From NCBI GenBank assembly GCA_003116975.1, contig BGKB01000012.1:248001-312000 (forward strand): a stretch of DNA of 64,000 nucleotides. Reading direction: 5' to 3'. Position 1 is the first letter of the stretch. Each line of letters starts with the position of its first letter. Shown here one piece after another: positions 23,606 through 33,377 of this stretch. The translations under genes and the position numbers were made by a program. Source of the stretch: Aurantiochytrium sp. KH105 (taxonomy: Eukaryota > Sar > Bigyra > Thraustochytrida > Thraustochytriidae). Under the pieces are notes generated by a model, which worked only from the letters and a program-made list of their open reading frames with translations, did not search any database and was not told the origin of the DNA.

Positions 23606-26500
23606 TTACTGCTGGTCGTCGGCCTGATCCATCTCGCGCGCTTCGCCCAAGGCACGATAACGCATCTCCCGCGCATTCTCCACAACCGTGGACGTAATGA
23701 GACCTCGCACATAGGCAACATCTCGTTGCGCCGCCGAGCCCGCGTCCGATGCCATCGCTGCCATGAAGCGCCGTGGCGACCGCATTATGCTTTCCCGATG
23801 GGGTCGCACGGTATGCGCCAAGGGCAAGAGACTTGTAAAGGCCGAAACGTTCTCGTCAACTCCATCTGAATCTGGCTCGAGACTTGCGGCGAGCTCGCGA
23901 GCTCGCGCGGCGTACGATGATTCCGGGTCGAGACATGCATCCACGTCCGTCACGAGAACCTTGTGTAAATCCTGCACATGCACAGGCGCCGGGCCACATC
24001 CGAGCTCGAAAACTCGCCGACCCCAGAATCGCTGGTCCATAATGAGCACGCCAGTGGTCAAGCTCGGTTTGCCAGCACGCAAGATCTCACCCGTGGTCCC
24101 CAGGCCCCCATGGGCAATGACACAGTCGACCTGCGGAAAAAGTTTGGAAAACGGCGCACCTGCGTCCACCAACATGCGACCCTCGCTGACCAACTCATGC
24201 GCGCGGCTCTCTACTGCATCCACGGACCCAGACAGTTCTTCGACCTTGATCGCGTTCGAATTCCCTACCAAGGCAATGACACGTGGACGCTGTGCGCACT
24301 GCTCCACCACCATGATGGCCAGCTCGAGAATGCGCGTCCGGGGTACCGGCATGCTGCTGAACGCCATGACTACGAGAGGCTCCTTGGCCGCGCGAGCATC
24401 CACGATCATCCGCATGTACCTGGCATCTAGGGGAGGTACTGCGCCGCTGCGCAGAAAAATAAAGTCCGTCAGCACTGCATGTTCGTGCCAATCGGATGGC
24501 TTACCGCCAAAGACAGTCTGATTGATCGGCACAATCACGGGAATGTCTTGCGAAACAATCAGTCCGTAGTCGTTCACGCGATAGCTGTAGGGTTGCAGGC
24601 CTCGAGCACGGCGCATCGAGTTCAACACAGCATTAAAGTCGAATGGATTATTCTCCATAAACAACTTGATTCGTCCGTACAGCGTGTGAGACACCACAGG
24701 GTCTCCGCTGTTGGCAATCGGTGAGATAGCCGGATAATGTTTGCTAGGAATCACAGACGGCTGTAGCATGAAGCCAATAATGGGGATTCGCAAGCTCTCG
24801 GAAAGAATCATGGCAATGTGTGCTGTGGTGAAGCCAAACATGACCACGTCAGGCCGGAGGGCACGACACCAGTAGTGAAACATGGGCTCGCTATCAAAGA
24901 ACTCGCGCTCAGAGTGACCAAGCATGGCCAGCTGCATGGCGGTCGAGCTTTGTCGAAGGGCCCACTGTGCTACTGCGGTTGTAATGCGCTTCTCCGAGTC
25001 GCCTCCGCTCGTACGGAATTGAATTGCTCCGTGCGGAACCTCACTGTAGCGCTCAACCAGCGGGCGGTACCGATCCTCCGTGCAAATGGTTACAAGATAT
25101 CCACATTGCGACGCAAGTCCACGAGCGAGAGCAATAAAAGGTTGCACATCGCCGCGCGTCCCACGCGTGCAAACAAAGACGTGTTTGGTGTACTGGCGCG
25201 GTCCACGAGTGCTTGCTGTGTCCTCCGAGCCCGCGCGCGTTGCGCCGTCGTGGCGAGCGTGATCATCATCCTCATCTTCATCTTCACTACCGCCACGAGA
25301 TTGTCCTTCTTCCTCTCCCTCTGTGTCGTCGCCATGTCGAACTGGCCTCATGCCTATCGAGGGCGTCCCGCGGGGGCTCATCGTCAAGCCCCGAGGCAAG
25401 GGAAAACCTTCCTCCTCCGCGAGGGCCTCGTAATCGACGCTCACTTGCAGCCTGCAGGGCTCCATACCGGCGTCGTCAAAGACGACAATGTCCGTTTCGG
25501 GATCCTTGAGCCACATGGTCGCCGAGGCAAGGCCTTCGCGCCGCGCCGCTTGTGAAGGGACACAAGCCTGGTGCACAAGATCGGAGACGCAAACCCGCAC
25601 CTCGCCGACACACATGCGCAAACCGGCACGGAGACGTCCAAAGTACTGGCAATCGACGCGAAAGATGACCACATCCGCTGGCATGACCCTGCCAAGATCG
25701 AGAACCGTGCTGCCCATGCTTCGCTGCATCTCCTCTTGCTCATCTCCATGAGCATGGTTGTTCTCCTCGTTGTCATCGTCCAAAGAGTCGCTGTACGTGA
25801 CAAAGCCATCAGCCGTCCAAACGACCGCCGTCTCGGCGCTCGCACCAGTGCGATCAATCGTAGCCGTCACGACGTAGCCGTTCTTGAGCTCCTTGTGTTG
25901 CAGTCGACCATTTACGGGAAGATGCGAGACCCCATGGACTTTGACGCAAAAGCTGGCCTGTTGCGCCAAGAGCGATCTACTACTCAAAAGCGAAATGTTT
26001 TGCATTTCCGGGTCCTCCATCTCCTCGTCCTCGTTCTCGTCCTCGGCTTCGGCCTCGGCATCAGCAGCAGCATGGCCCGTAACCATCGCCAAGAGCCTCG
26101 TGTTACCTAGAATCTGGTTCACCACGCGCTGTGAGCCTTGTGAGATGGCCTCGCCTAGAGCGTGCCACGCGTCCAGAGGGAGGTACGGATGCGCTTCTTC
26201 TTCGTGCGCCTTGGCCTCGAGTTCCTCTACGCGCGCGCGGAGCGCTGCATTCTCTTGACGTAGTCGCCGCACCTCGCTCGCGCTCAGGTTTGGGCGGGGC
26301 ACGTGCTCACCGGATGCACCATGAGGTAGTACTGCCACCCCCGTTCTGCTCGTCTGCAGCACGCTATCGGAGAGCCCTCGCGCCAGCTGCTGCTGTTGAT
26401 GCTCTTGCTGCCGCGGCGGTGGCGAGGACTCGCGCTGCAGCGGTCCCTGCTGTTCCTGCTGCCGCCGCCGCTGCGACACGCGCTGCGACCAGCGCCGCAT
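23606..26500 (-). CDS. C2-like domain plus sterol 3-beta-glucosyltransferase (GT1/UGT80-type)
   Basis: 964 residues. Residues 438-870 are a GT-B glycosyltransferase of the sterol glucosyltransferase group, which moves glucose from UDP-glucose to a membrane sterol. The N-terminal lobe opens with GTRGDVQPFIALARGL (447-462), the GSRGDVQP signature. The donor-binding lobe has VIAHGGLGTTGEILRAGKP (794-812) and QRFWGRRVFELGCGP (823-837), the family's HGG-GTT, Q-FWG and G-GP motifs. Before it, residues about 183-360 have C2-like beta-sandwich strands (FCVKVHGVSHLP; RLQVSVDYEAL), with an acidic stretch at 148-166. A Gln-rich tail and a short coiled coil (73-100) precede these. The C2-like call is inference; a membrane-targeting module would parallel the PH/GRAM domains of the fungal sterol glucosyltransferase Atg26. 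The ATG at 26500 is first in frame. C-terminal about 75 residues are unassigned. Confidence 0.88.
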   Translation of the reverse strand: MRRWSQRVSQRRRQQEQQGPLQRESSPPPRQQEHQQQQLARGLSDSVLQTSRTGVAVLPHGASGEHVPRPNLSASEVRRLRQENAALRARVEELEAKAHEEEAHPYLPLDAWHALGEAISQGSQRVVNQILGNTRLLAMVTGHAAADAEAEAEDENEDEEMEDPEMQNISLLSSRSLLAQQASFCVKVHGVSHLPVNGRLQHKELKNGYVVTATIDRTGASAETAVVWTADGFVTYSDSLDDDNEENNHAHGDEQEEMQRSMGSTVLDLGRVMPADVVIFRVDCQYFGRLRAGLRMCVGEVRVCVSDLVHQACVPSQAARREGLASATMWLKDPETDIVVFDDAGMEPCRLQVSVDYEALAEEEGFPLPRGLTMSPRGTPSIGMRPVRHGDDTEGEEEGQSRGGSEDEDEDDDHARHDGATRAGSEDTASTRGPRQYTKHVFVCTRGTRGDVQPFIALARGLASQCGYLVTICTEDRYRPLVERYSEVPHGAIQFRTSGGDSEKRITTAVAQWALRQSSTAMQLAMLGHSEREFFDSEPMFHYWCRALRPDVVMFGFTTAHIAMILSESLRIPIIGFMLQPSVIPSKHYPAISPIANSGDPVVSHTLYGRIKLFMENNPFDFNAVLNSMRRARGLQPYSYRVNDYGLIVSQDIPVIVPINQTVFGGKPSDWHEHAVLTDFIFLRSGAVPPLDARYMRMIVDARAAKEPLVVMAFSSMPVPRTRILELAIMVVEQCAQRPRVIALVGNSNAIKVEELSGSVDAVESRAHELVSEGRMLVDAGAPFSKLFPQVDCVIAHGGLGTTGEILRAGKPSLTTGVLIMDQRFWGRRVFELGCGPAPVHVQDLHKVLVTDVDACLDPESSYAARARELAASLEPDSDGVDENVSAFTSLLPLAHTVRPHRESIMRSPRRFMAAMASDAGSAAQRDVAYVRGLITSTVVENAREMRYRALGEAREMDQADDQQ

Positions 26501-27349
26501 GGCGTCTCAAGTTTGGGCTTTGCACGTGCACTTCTTGCAAGTACTAACGCAACCAAGCCTGGGTCACTCACTCTCTCTCACTGCCAACCCAGCAGGCGCT
26601 TGGCTCATGATGACTTGGCTGTGGCGGCCACCTTCGAGCGTGGTCGCGCTGCACGAACGCTATTGCTATTGCGTGTGCAAATATATCCACGCGAGCGCCC
26701 GCCCCGAGGCTGGTTATTTTTACGAACAACGAGAGAATGAGTCGGACGCTGCACGCGAATCTCGGCCCGCTGCTGACTAGTAAGTACAAACGGCGCCGAA
26801 ATGGGTCGTTGTCTGCGCCAGTGCTGAGTCGGTCGCCTTGTGGCATTCGCGGGCAACTACGCGCTGCTGTCACACTCTGACCTTTCTAGGCTAGCCTAGG
26901 CCTAGATCTAGAAGCTTGTGCGTCATTGTTAGTTTTTTATGCGGAATCGTGCAGATTCGCCTCCAACTACTCGTCGATCAAGAATTAGTCTCTCGTCCAG
27001 CTTGCACCTTGATCCTTCCCAAAGGTTGCAAACCAAACCCCGGTATTGTGCGACGAGACGGTGGTTCCCGCTTTCGTGCGACACAGCATGAGCTCGCAAG
27101 TACGACGCAGAGGCGGTCGTATTTTATACACACACGCGCACGCATCATATTTGGTAGTTATGAAACATCATCATTGAAGGTATTGAAAGCTCGTGAAATA
27201 AGGTATAGGCCTATAGCCTAGGCCTACTACTCCGGGAAACCAGCCTTGACCCAAACTCGAGAAAAACCGTGTGATTGCAAAAGGAGGCTCACACAACATG
27301 ATCAGCTGCTTCAAAGTACAATGGAAAAATGAAAGACTGCAGCTCCAAT
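26501..27349. other. Intergenic, upstream of the glucosyltransferase
   Basis: AT-richer spacer without a gene. It contains the 13-base palindrome-like TAGCCTAGGCCTA twice (about 26895 and 27212), within clusters of CTAG/AGGCCT sequence. Confidence 0.5.
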
Positions 27350-29056
27350 TCAGGAGGCGTGCGGCGCGCCAGTCGGACGGGACGCACCAATGTTCTGTCC
27401 AAATACATGAATGTACTTTGCGAAATTCTTGGTGAGCGAACCATCGGGTCGCAGAATGGCCTCTATGGAGCCAAACTCTTCTTCCTCGGAAAACTCGGGA
27501 GGCGTTGACATGATAAAGACGAGTCGTACTCTTGGCGCAGACACCGCCTCGCCATCTTCTTCGGCAAGGGTCTCCTCTGTAAAAACAAAAGCTCCGTGGA
27601 GAATCGGCGAAGTGATGCGCTGGGCATCCTCACTTTGGGAAGCACCAACGACCAAAGAAGTTGACATTCGCGCAAGAATGTTCACGTCGGCCTGGCCAAA
27701 GGCCCATGGCTTGTTCTTGTTGGCCTTTGATCCCAAGGGTCGGCCCCGCTTTCGCGGCTGACATAACTGCGGACGCTCATACACATAGCCCCCGGGGGTG
27801 TCCTGTGCAGGTTTTCTCACAAGCTTTGGTGGGGGTGCCAATGTTGATCGCGCCATCTTCGTCTTGCATCGGTGAAAGAGAAAGACCGCGTCGCGGTCCT
27901 TTTGCGGCGGCGGATAGCGCTTGCGGTGATGCAGAAACATCGTGTCTTCTCCCGTATCACCGTTAGGTAATGGCCGCAGCTCGACGCGCTCTCGACTATT
28001 CGACGCAAGTCGCACGAAACGATCCTTGCCTTTCGGAGCGCACAAAACCGCTGTCACGCGGTCTGCCACTTCTTGCGTACTGATCCCTTCCAAACTGTAG
28101 TCAACGCGGAGCTGCAGCCGCTTCTGTGATCGCTGCGTACTTTCTTCGGCGCTATGCGATCCCGAGGTGAAGAGTCGGTCTGCGAGCTTATAGTGCATCT
28201 CAAAGCTGTGACCGAGCCGGCGCAGCTCGCTGGGCAGCTTGACTGACTCCCACTCTTTGTGCTGACTGTCGGCAAGAATCCCAAGGATCATTGTCTTGGC
28301 GCTTTCGGCGCCTTCATCGTAGATTTGCCGACGGGACCGTTCTTCCGTGGGCGAGCTCTTGACCATTTTGAGAAAGGCGTGCAGAAACTGGCGATGAGCC
28401 ATGACCTCTTCGCGCAGCTTGGTATTTTCCCGCACATCGTCAAGAGCGAGGGTTCCCGCCGCCCCATGTTGCATGGCTGCCTCCAGGTCTTTGATTCTCT
28501 TGACGAAGGCTTCGCGCTCGCGCAGGAGTTCTTCATTGCGGCTGCGTTGCATCCCCATTTCGTGTATCAGAGGGTCCATGGGCTTTGGTTTCGCCTCGAG
28601 ATCTGTTGCCACATCGCTCGCTGCTGCACTTGTTGCCGAGTCGCTCGCTTCTGCTTGCAGGTCTGCCGGTACACCATAGTTCCCGCTTCTCGCACGTTTG
28701 GGACTCGGCCGCGATACAACCGAGTACAATGTTGGATTTGAGCTCGTTTCACCGCGAAGTCGACGTGCTGCAGCCGCCCGCCATTCTGACGCATCATCGC
28801 GATACGGTGCCGCGTGTGTAGCCTGGTCAAACCTGCGTTCTTTTGTTTCTTCTTCTTCTTCTTCTTCTTCTTCTTCTTCTTCGTGGTGAAGTTTCACTGG
28901 CGGAATACATCTTTTTCTTCGCTCGTGCTCACGAGCATGATCACCTTCTGAGACAGATGGGGAGTACAGCTCGGCGTCCTGTTGCACGGTGTTAAAGTCA
29001 ACGACTTCGTCGGCCGGAGCCACCGCGCTCCAGCTGCGTTTGGAGCCCGAGTTCAT
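27350..29056 (-). CDS. Coiled-coil / AT-hook protein, function unassigned
   Basis: 568 residues. Features in order: a run of about a dozen Glu (59-70) coded by a GAA microsatellite; a basic patch PSPKRARSG (117-125) that could be a nuclear localisation signal; a heptad-like coiled coil (172-231, with NEELLREREAFVKRIKDLE and ENTKLREEVMAHRQFLHAFL); a folded region of about 110 residues (275-400); and a good AT-hook, PRKRGRPLGSK (434-444), which in known proteins contacts the minor groove of AT-rich DNA. Coiled coil plus a C-terminal domain resembles bZIP/START-like proteins of stramenopiles, but a canonical bZIP basic region is not visible and the START idea is weak. The ATG at 29054-29056 is used; the frame extends upstream without another ATG. 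Probably a nuclear DNA-binding or chromatin-associated protein. Confidence 0.75.
   Translation of the reverse strand: MNSGSKRSWSAVAPADEVVDFNTVQQDAELYSPSVSEGDHAREHERRKRCIPPVKLHHEEEEEEEEEEEETKERRFDQATHAAPYRDDASEWRAAAARRLRGETSSNPTLYSVVSRPSPKRARSGNYGVPADLQAEASDSATSAAASDVATDLEAKPKPMDPLIHEMGMQRSRNEELLREREAFVKRIKDLEAAMQHGAAGTLALDDVRENTKLREEVMAHRQFLHAFLKMVKSSPTEERSRRQIYDEGAESAKTMILGILADSQHKEWESVKLPSELRRLGHSFEMHYKLADRLFTSGSHSAEESTQRSQKRLQLRVDYSLEGISTQEVADRVTAVLCAPKGKDRFVRLASNSRERVELRPLPNGDTGEDTMFLHHRKRYPPPQKDRDAVFLFHRCKTKMARSTLAPPPKLVRKPAQDTPGGYVYERPQLCQPRKRGRPLGSKANKNKPWAFGQADVNILARMSTSLVVGASQSEDAQRITSPILHGAFVFTEETLAEEDGEAVSAPRVRLVFIMSTPPEFSEEEEFGSIEAILRPDGSLTKNFAKYIHVFGQNIGASRPTGAPHAS
28845..28883. 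repeat. (TTC)n tract inside a coding region
   Basis: About twelve TTC units on the + strand, coding poly-Glu in the minus-strand AT-hook gene. Length polymorphism would change the protein without shifting frame. Confidence 0.9.
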
Positions 29057-30363
29057 GGCGTGCGACCTGGCCTTTAAGGCTTTTATATGGGCTTGAAGGC
29101 CAGGCCTTGCGTCGCGCGCGTACGCAGAGAAAAACCGAAAAGGAGACGCTCGGCGCACTGCGTCGCTCGTGGCTCTCCTGCGCCAGGCTCGCTCGGGCGC
29201 GCACGCGCTCCGTCACGCGGTCTCCTCGGCTCGCTCGCTCGCCAGCTCCGAGCTAAGCACGCCTTCCTCTCTCTTTCTCTCTCGCTCGCTCGTGTCGCAA
29301 GCACCGCCGCTGCCAGAAGACGCGCACGCGCGCGCGCAGGGGGCGACAGCCGAGGAGTGAACAGCCCGGCGCACGCGACCCCGCCCCGCTGCGAGCGCGG
29401 CTATCTGCGCACGGCGCTGCCTGCGCGTCGCGCGAGGCAAGCTGGTTCAGGGTCTACAAGACTCCATCCCATGGAAGTGAACGCAGAGCCTTCGCACGGC
29501 AAGGAACGGGGCCTTGAGAACCGCCTTGTGCGCACGAATGACACGCGCTGATGCAGACAGGATGAGGAGGCAGCGGGCCACAGCAGCCTGCGCCTGCAAA
29601 GGCTGATCAATGCCTGCTTTTTTCTTGGTATTGAACGATCGGTGAAGATAGAACATGATTTGCTTGCAGGTAGTAGGCATAAAACGAAGCCAGCTCGCTG
29701 CGCCCATTTATGCGCAAGTCCTGCGAAGACATGATAAAATAAAATGATGCAAATCAGTTTGCTGCTCAAGGTGTGATCCAGGGAACACTCCTCCCTAACT
29801 CAAGAGGTCGCCCTGCCCCCAAGGAAGGCCCAACCTGCGAGAGTACTCGGGCCGCCCTCGAGAATTTCATCATGGTATGATTTACCATGGTAGTGGTACG
29901 ATTTCTCGCCAAAATCAGCAATATGATATTCGGGAGCCACATGACGAAAGGCACCCGCGAGTCGGCGCAGCCCAATAGTTCCACCATCGAGTTCCAGATG
30001 GATCTTGCCCGTGGGGCGAAATTATGATCGAGAGTTCCAGGCGCGTACTACTCACTTCTTAGCAAACCATTTGATTGCTCAAAACAACGCGACGGTGCGC
30101 GTGCGTCCAAGAGATGCCCGGTTTTTCTCGCCACAGTGCAAGCAATGAAACCCTGCGCATGCCAGACATTCTTGCCGTTCTTGCTGCGCTCTCGCCCATT
30201 TTTCTCTTGCTCGAGGAGGATGTTTTGGCCTAGCCAAGGTCTAAGCCTGGACTAGGCCCTGTCTGCCCTGGCGAGTCCTCACTCAGGCTTGGTGGTTGGC
30301 TCAGCCGTAGCAGACTCGCGGAGAACGTCGAGACCAACAGGCGCGCGGGAGTGCGAACGGACG
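29057..30363. other. Divergent intergenic region with a gene fossil
   Basis: Shared upstream region of the AT-hook gene (-) and the proteasome activator gene (+). The left half is GC-rich, the right half AT-richer. It contains the inverted relic of the giant gene at 29768-30003. No other gene was recognised. Confidence 0.55.
29768..30003 (-). pseudogene. Fragment of the giant surface-protein gene (beta-helix part)
   Basis: The reverse complement of this stretch aligns with about 43372-43582 of the giant gene. Near-identical blocks include CTGGAACTCGATGGTGGAAC, CCCGAATATC and GGTTGGGCCTTCCTTG. Translated in the matching frame it starts LELDGGTI-LR-LA, then PEY-I-D-GE, as in the giant protein. 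Further along, ILEGG and AGWAFL still match, then an in-frame TAG appears and the frame drifts. No start codon or flanking coding sequence is present, so it is a dead fragment of a host gene copy, in opposite orientation to the intact gene 13 kb away. Confidence 0.85.
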
Positions 30364-31149
30364 ATGGCGGACCGCAAGCGTCGCAAGCGGGAGGAGGAGT
30401 CCTCGGAGGCTGCTCAAAAGTTAGCCTCCGTCCAGGGAGAGATTGCAAAGACAGCGCAGGAGACCTTGGACACGAGGCTACCTGCGTTCATTCTGGAGCT
30501 CGACGAGCTCGTCGAGAAGCTTGCGCAGGCTCCGGCGCTCCCGATCGTGCCGAGCACCGAGGAGCTCGCCAAGAACGAGGCCCAAAGGAGAAGCGAAGCA
30601 GCAGAAGCAGATCGCGCGCAGGCGCAGACTACGTCCGAGAGCAGCAGCAAAACCGAGGAAAGCAAAGACGCCGGCGCCGCAGAGGCAACTACAACGCCCA
30701 AAGTCACCGTTCCGGAGGACGCTGCATTGGCCATCATCCTGCACGATGCCCTTGCAAAGGTGCGTGAAGGCACGGAGATGATTGGCCTCATCAAGACTTG
30801 GGTCCAGCTCAACATTCCTCGAATTGAGGATGGCAACAATTTTGGAGTAGCCGTTCAAGAGGAGTGCGTCAATGAGCTTAACCAGCTTGAAGGCAAGTGT
30901 TTCGCCATCATTGAAACCTCTTCGGAGCAGCTCGGCCGCCGCGCTACGCTCGCGCACAAAATGACCAAGCACCCCCTTCTTCACGACTATCACGAAGCAG
31001 TTCTTCAAAATGACCTTTTCCAGCGCAACTCCGTCAAGATGCGTCTCGTCCGCATGCGCAACGGCTTCATGGTCGTTCACGACCTGCTCACCAAGAATCG
31101 CGAGCGTCTGCTCAAGCCTCGGCAGACTGACATGAACTTCATCTACTAG
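30364..31149 (+). CDS. PSME3: Proteasome activator PA28-gamma (REG-gamma)
   Basis: 261 residues, close to the 254 of human PSME3. PA28-gamma forms a heptameric ring that caps the 20S proteasome and opens its gate independently of ATP and ubiquitin, mainly in the nucleus. The signature activation loop is intact: TWVQLNIPRIEDGNNFGV at 145-162. It is followed by the family's helices (QEECVNELNQLE; HPLLHDYHEAV; LVRMRNGFMVVHDLLTKN) and a C-terminal NFIY, the tail that docks in the proteasome alpha-ring pockets. Residues about 66-115 are a charged, Ser/Thr/Glu/Ala-rich linker, longer than in animal PA28-gamma and in the place of the variable loop between helices 1 and 2. MADRKRRKREEE at the start could be a nuclear localisation signal. 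ATG at 30364; open codons upstream lack an ATG and have unlike composition. Confidence 0.96.
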   Translation: MADRKRRKREEESSEAAQKLASVQGEIAKTAQETLDTRLPAFILELDELVEKLAQAPALPIVPSTEELAKNEAQRRSEAAEADRAQAQTTSESSSKTEESKDAGAAEATTTPKVTVPEDAALAIILHDALAKVREGTEMIGLIKTWVQLNIPRIEDGNNFGVAVQEECVNELNQLEGKCFAIIETSSEQLGRRATLAHKMTKHPLLHDYHEAVLQNDLFQRNSVKMRLVRMRNGFMVVHDLLTKNRERLLKPRQTDMNFIY

Positions 31150-32944
31150 TCATCTTTCTGGCCACACGTACACCCCACCCCATTCACCACCCCCCCCCCC
31201 CAAAAAAATAAAAAAGAAATAAAAACCACAAAAAAAGCACACATTGTTCTTTCTCTTCGCTATAGTTTTTTCGTACAAAGATAGGACACGAAAGAGAGGC
31301 TTGACAGAAGATTGAGGATACAATTCTTTCTCGAAGCATTTCTTTCCCTTCAAGCATGCTTGAAAATGTAACATCTTGGCCCCAGGTCCTTGTCCTGAGG
31401 AAGATTTTTTACGAATGATCAAAGATGTGATGAGATTCTCCAAGCCAATCATTCTTTCTTGACCCATAGCATGATCTTGTGAGAGAAAAAGTAAAACATA
31501 TAGACTCACCAGAAGGGTGTTTTTTTTTGTTTGTTTTTTCCAAACGTTTGTTCTTTCTGGCGTCCAAGCATGTTTTTAGACAGAAAGTGTAGAACATAGG
31601 CAAGAGCTTTGACGAGCGCTTTGTGAAACACACAGAAAAATTATGGAGTCGAAGCCAAAAATGAACTCCTCTGTGTTCATTTTGTTGTCTTTCAAAAGTT
31701 GCTTGCGGCTATCTCTCAAGGTTGGTTTACGCCTATCGTAGACAGACACAATATTCTCCTTTCGAGCAGTGAACGCTCTGCGCAAGTGTATGAAGTTGCA
31801 ACTTTCAGGGAACTACCCCTCACTTCAACTATTCCTGTCTTTCGACTCTTCTCGTCGGGTGGAGGATGGACGACTCGTATCCTTCTCTCCTTTGTCGAAG
31901 TTGTTCAAGCTCCAATGTAGTCTTTAAACGACTACCATCCTAGCCATCACCTATCCCCAAAAGGAGTCCTTCTTCCCCCTTTTCCTCCCTGTATACAGTG
32001 GGACAATGAATGCTTGCGTTGGCAGCCAAGCAGCCAGCCACCCAGCCACCTTTCACGTGATGGGCCGCGCTGAGAAGGAAATTTTTCTCCTTTTTCCTTT
32101 TTCCTCCCTCCGAGCCACTTCACTTCACTTCGCTTCACTGTCAATTCAATTCACTTCTCTCCTTGCGGCGGGAGGGAGTCCGCACGGCCTAGACCAAGGA
32201 CAAAAGGATTGTAGCCGCAGCCGCAGCTGCCGACGATGTTGATGACAATCCTGTCTCAGCTCAGCTCAGCTCAGCTCAGCTCGGTCGCAACAACCAGCTC
32301 GCGATGGGACATGCCGACGAAGCCAGAAACGGGGCGCCACATTGGATTGATCGATCACCCACGCCGCGTCCCGGAGCCACCAAGCCGGCGCCGCGACACT
32401 GTCGGCCTTCTCCGCATTCCGCACTTGCGCGCCGGCGGCGCAAGTCGGGCCTTCGAGAGGCGCTAGTGGCCAAACCGAAGGGCGGTCGGTCGCGGCCACT
32501 CCCGGGTGTTCGACGCGGAAAGAGAGCGGCGGCAAGTGGGGAATGCGCGCATAACCCACTTGCGGCGGGCCGCCCGAGTCAGAGCGGCACTGGCAAGCGC
32601 CGCGGCGGAAAAAAAGAATAGGCCTGACAGTGAATCAAAATAAAATAAATAAAATAAAAACAAAACAGCGGTAAAAAAACAAAAACTACTATACAAAGCA
32701 GAGCAAACACAGAACGAAGGAAACGCGAGGCGCTTCGCAGGACTCGCCGAGGCGGCGCGGCGGAACCGCGCGCACGGAGCGCGCGAGCGCGGCGCGGCGG
32801 GCCGAGCGGCGGCGCGCGGCAGCGATCCCGGGCCGCGCGCGGCAGGCGGGCCGCGGCGCGGAGCAGATCCCAGCGCGGAGGAGATCGCGCAGGCGAGGAG
32901 ACGGCCCGGCGAGGAGCCGGAGAGCCGCGGCGAGGGTTTTGAAA
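31150..32944. other. Spacer between PA28-gamma and the giant gene
   Basis: 3' flank of the activator gene begins AT-rich, with a C-run of about ten (31191-31200) and AATAAA-type sequence at about 31205-31220, a plausible polyadenylation zone. A (GCTCA)n tract lies at 32252-32282. The last about 260 bases hold AT-rich sequence with ACTACTATACAAAG (about 32683-32696), a possible TATA-like element for the giant gene, then a very GC-rich leader with no ATG until 32945. No gene recognised. Confidence 0.5.
32252..32282. repeat. (GCTCA)n pentanucleotide tract
   Basis: About six GCTCA units in the spacer upstream of the giant gene. Confidence 0.9.
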
Positions 32945-33345
32945 ATGACCAAGAGCTCGCCGGCGATGCCGAGGACGCCGGCGCAGGCCGCGCGGGCGCA
33001 GCAGGCGCAGGCGCAGGCGCAGGAGCAGGCGCGGCGCGGCGCGGTGAGGACGTGGAGCGCGCCAAGACGCAGGAGCGCGGCCTCGCTGGCGCTCGTGGCC
33101 GTCATGCTCCTTCTCGCGGTGCTCACCAGCGTCACGCTCGGCGACCCGCAGCTCGAGACGAGCGCCCGCAACGACACCGCCGCTGCTGCCGAGGCCGCCG
33201 AGGCCGCGCGGCGCAGCGACGCCGAGGGAGGGGCGAGCGACGCGGCCGGAGCGGGTCCGGCCGCGCCCGCCTCCAGCCTCGGTGGCGAAGCTGCAGACGC
33301 AGCAGCAAACGGGGAAGCAAATAATGACCAAGACGCAGCAGCAAT

Positions 33346-33377
<32 letters not shown>

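Noticed and set aside
30289-30363. Upstream extension of the PA28-gamma frame
   Set aside because: No ATG in the extension and its composition is unlike PA28; MADRKRRKREEE at 30364 is a sensible start.
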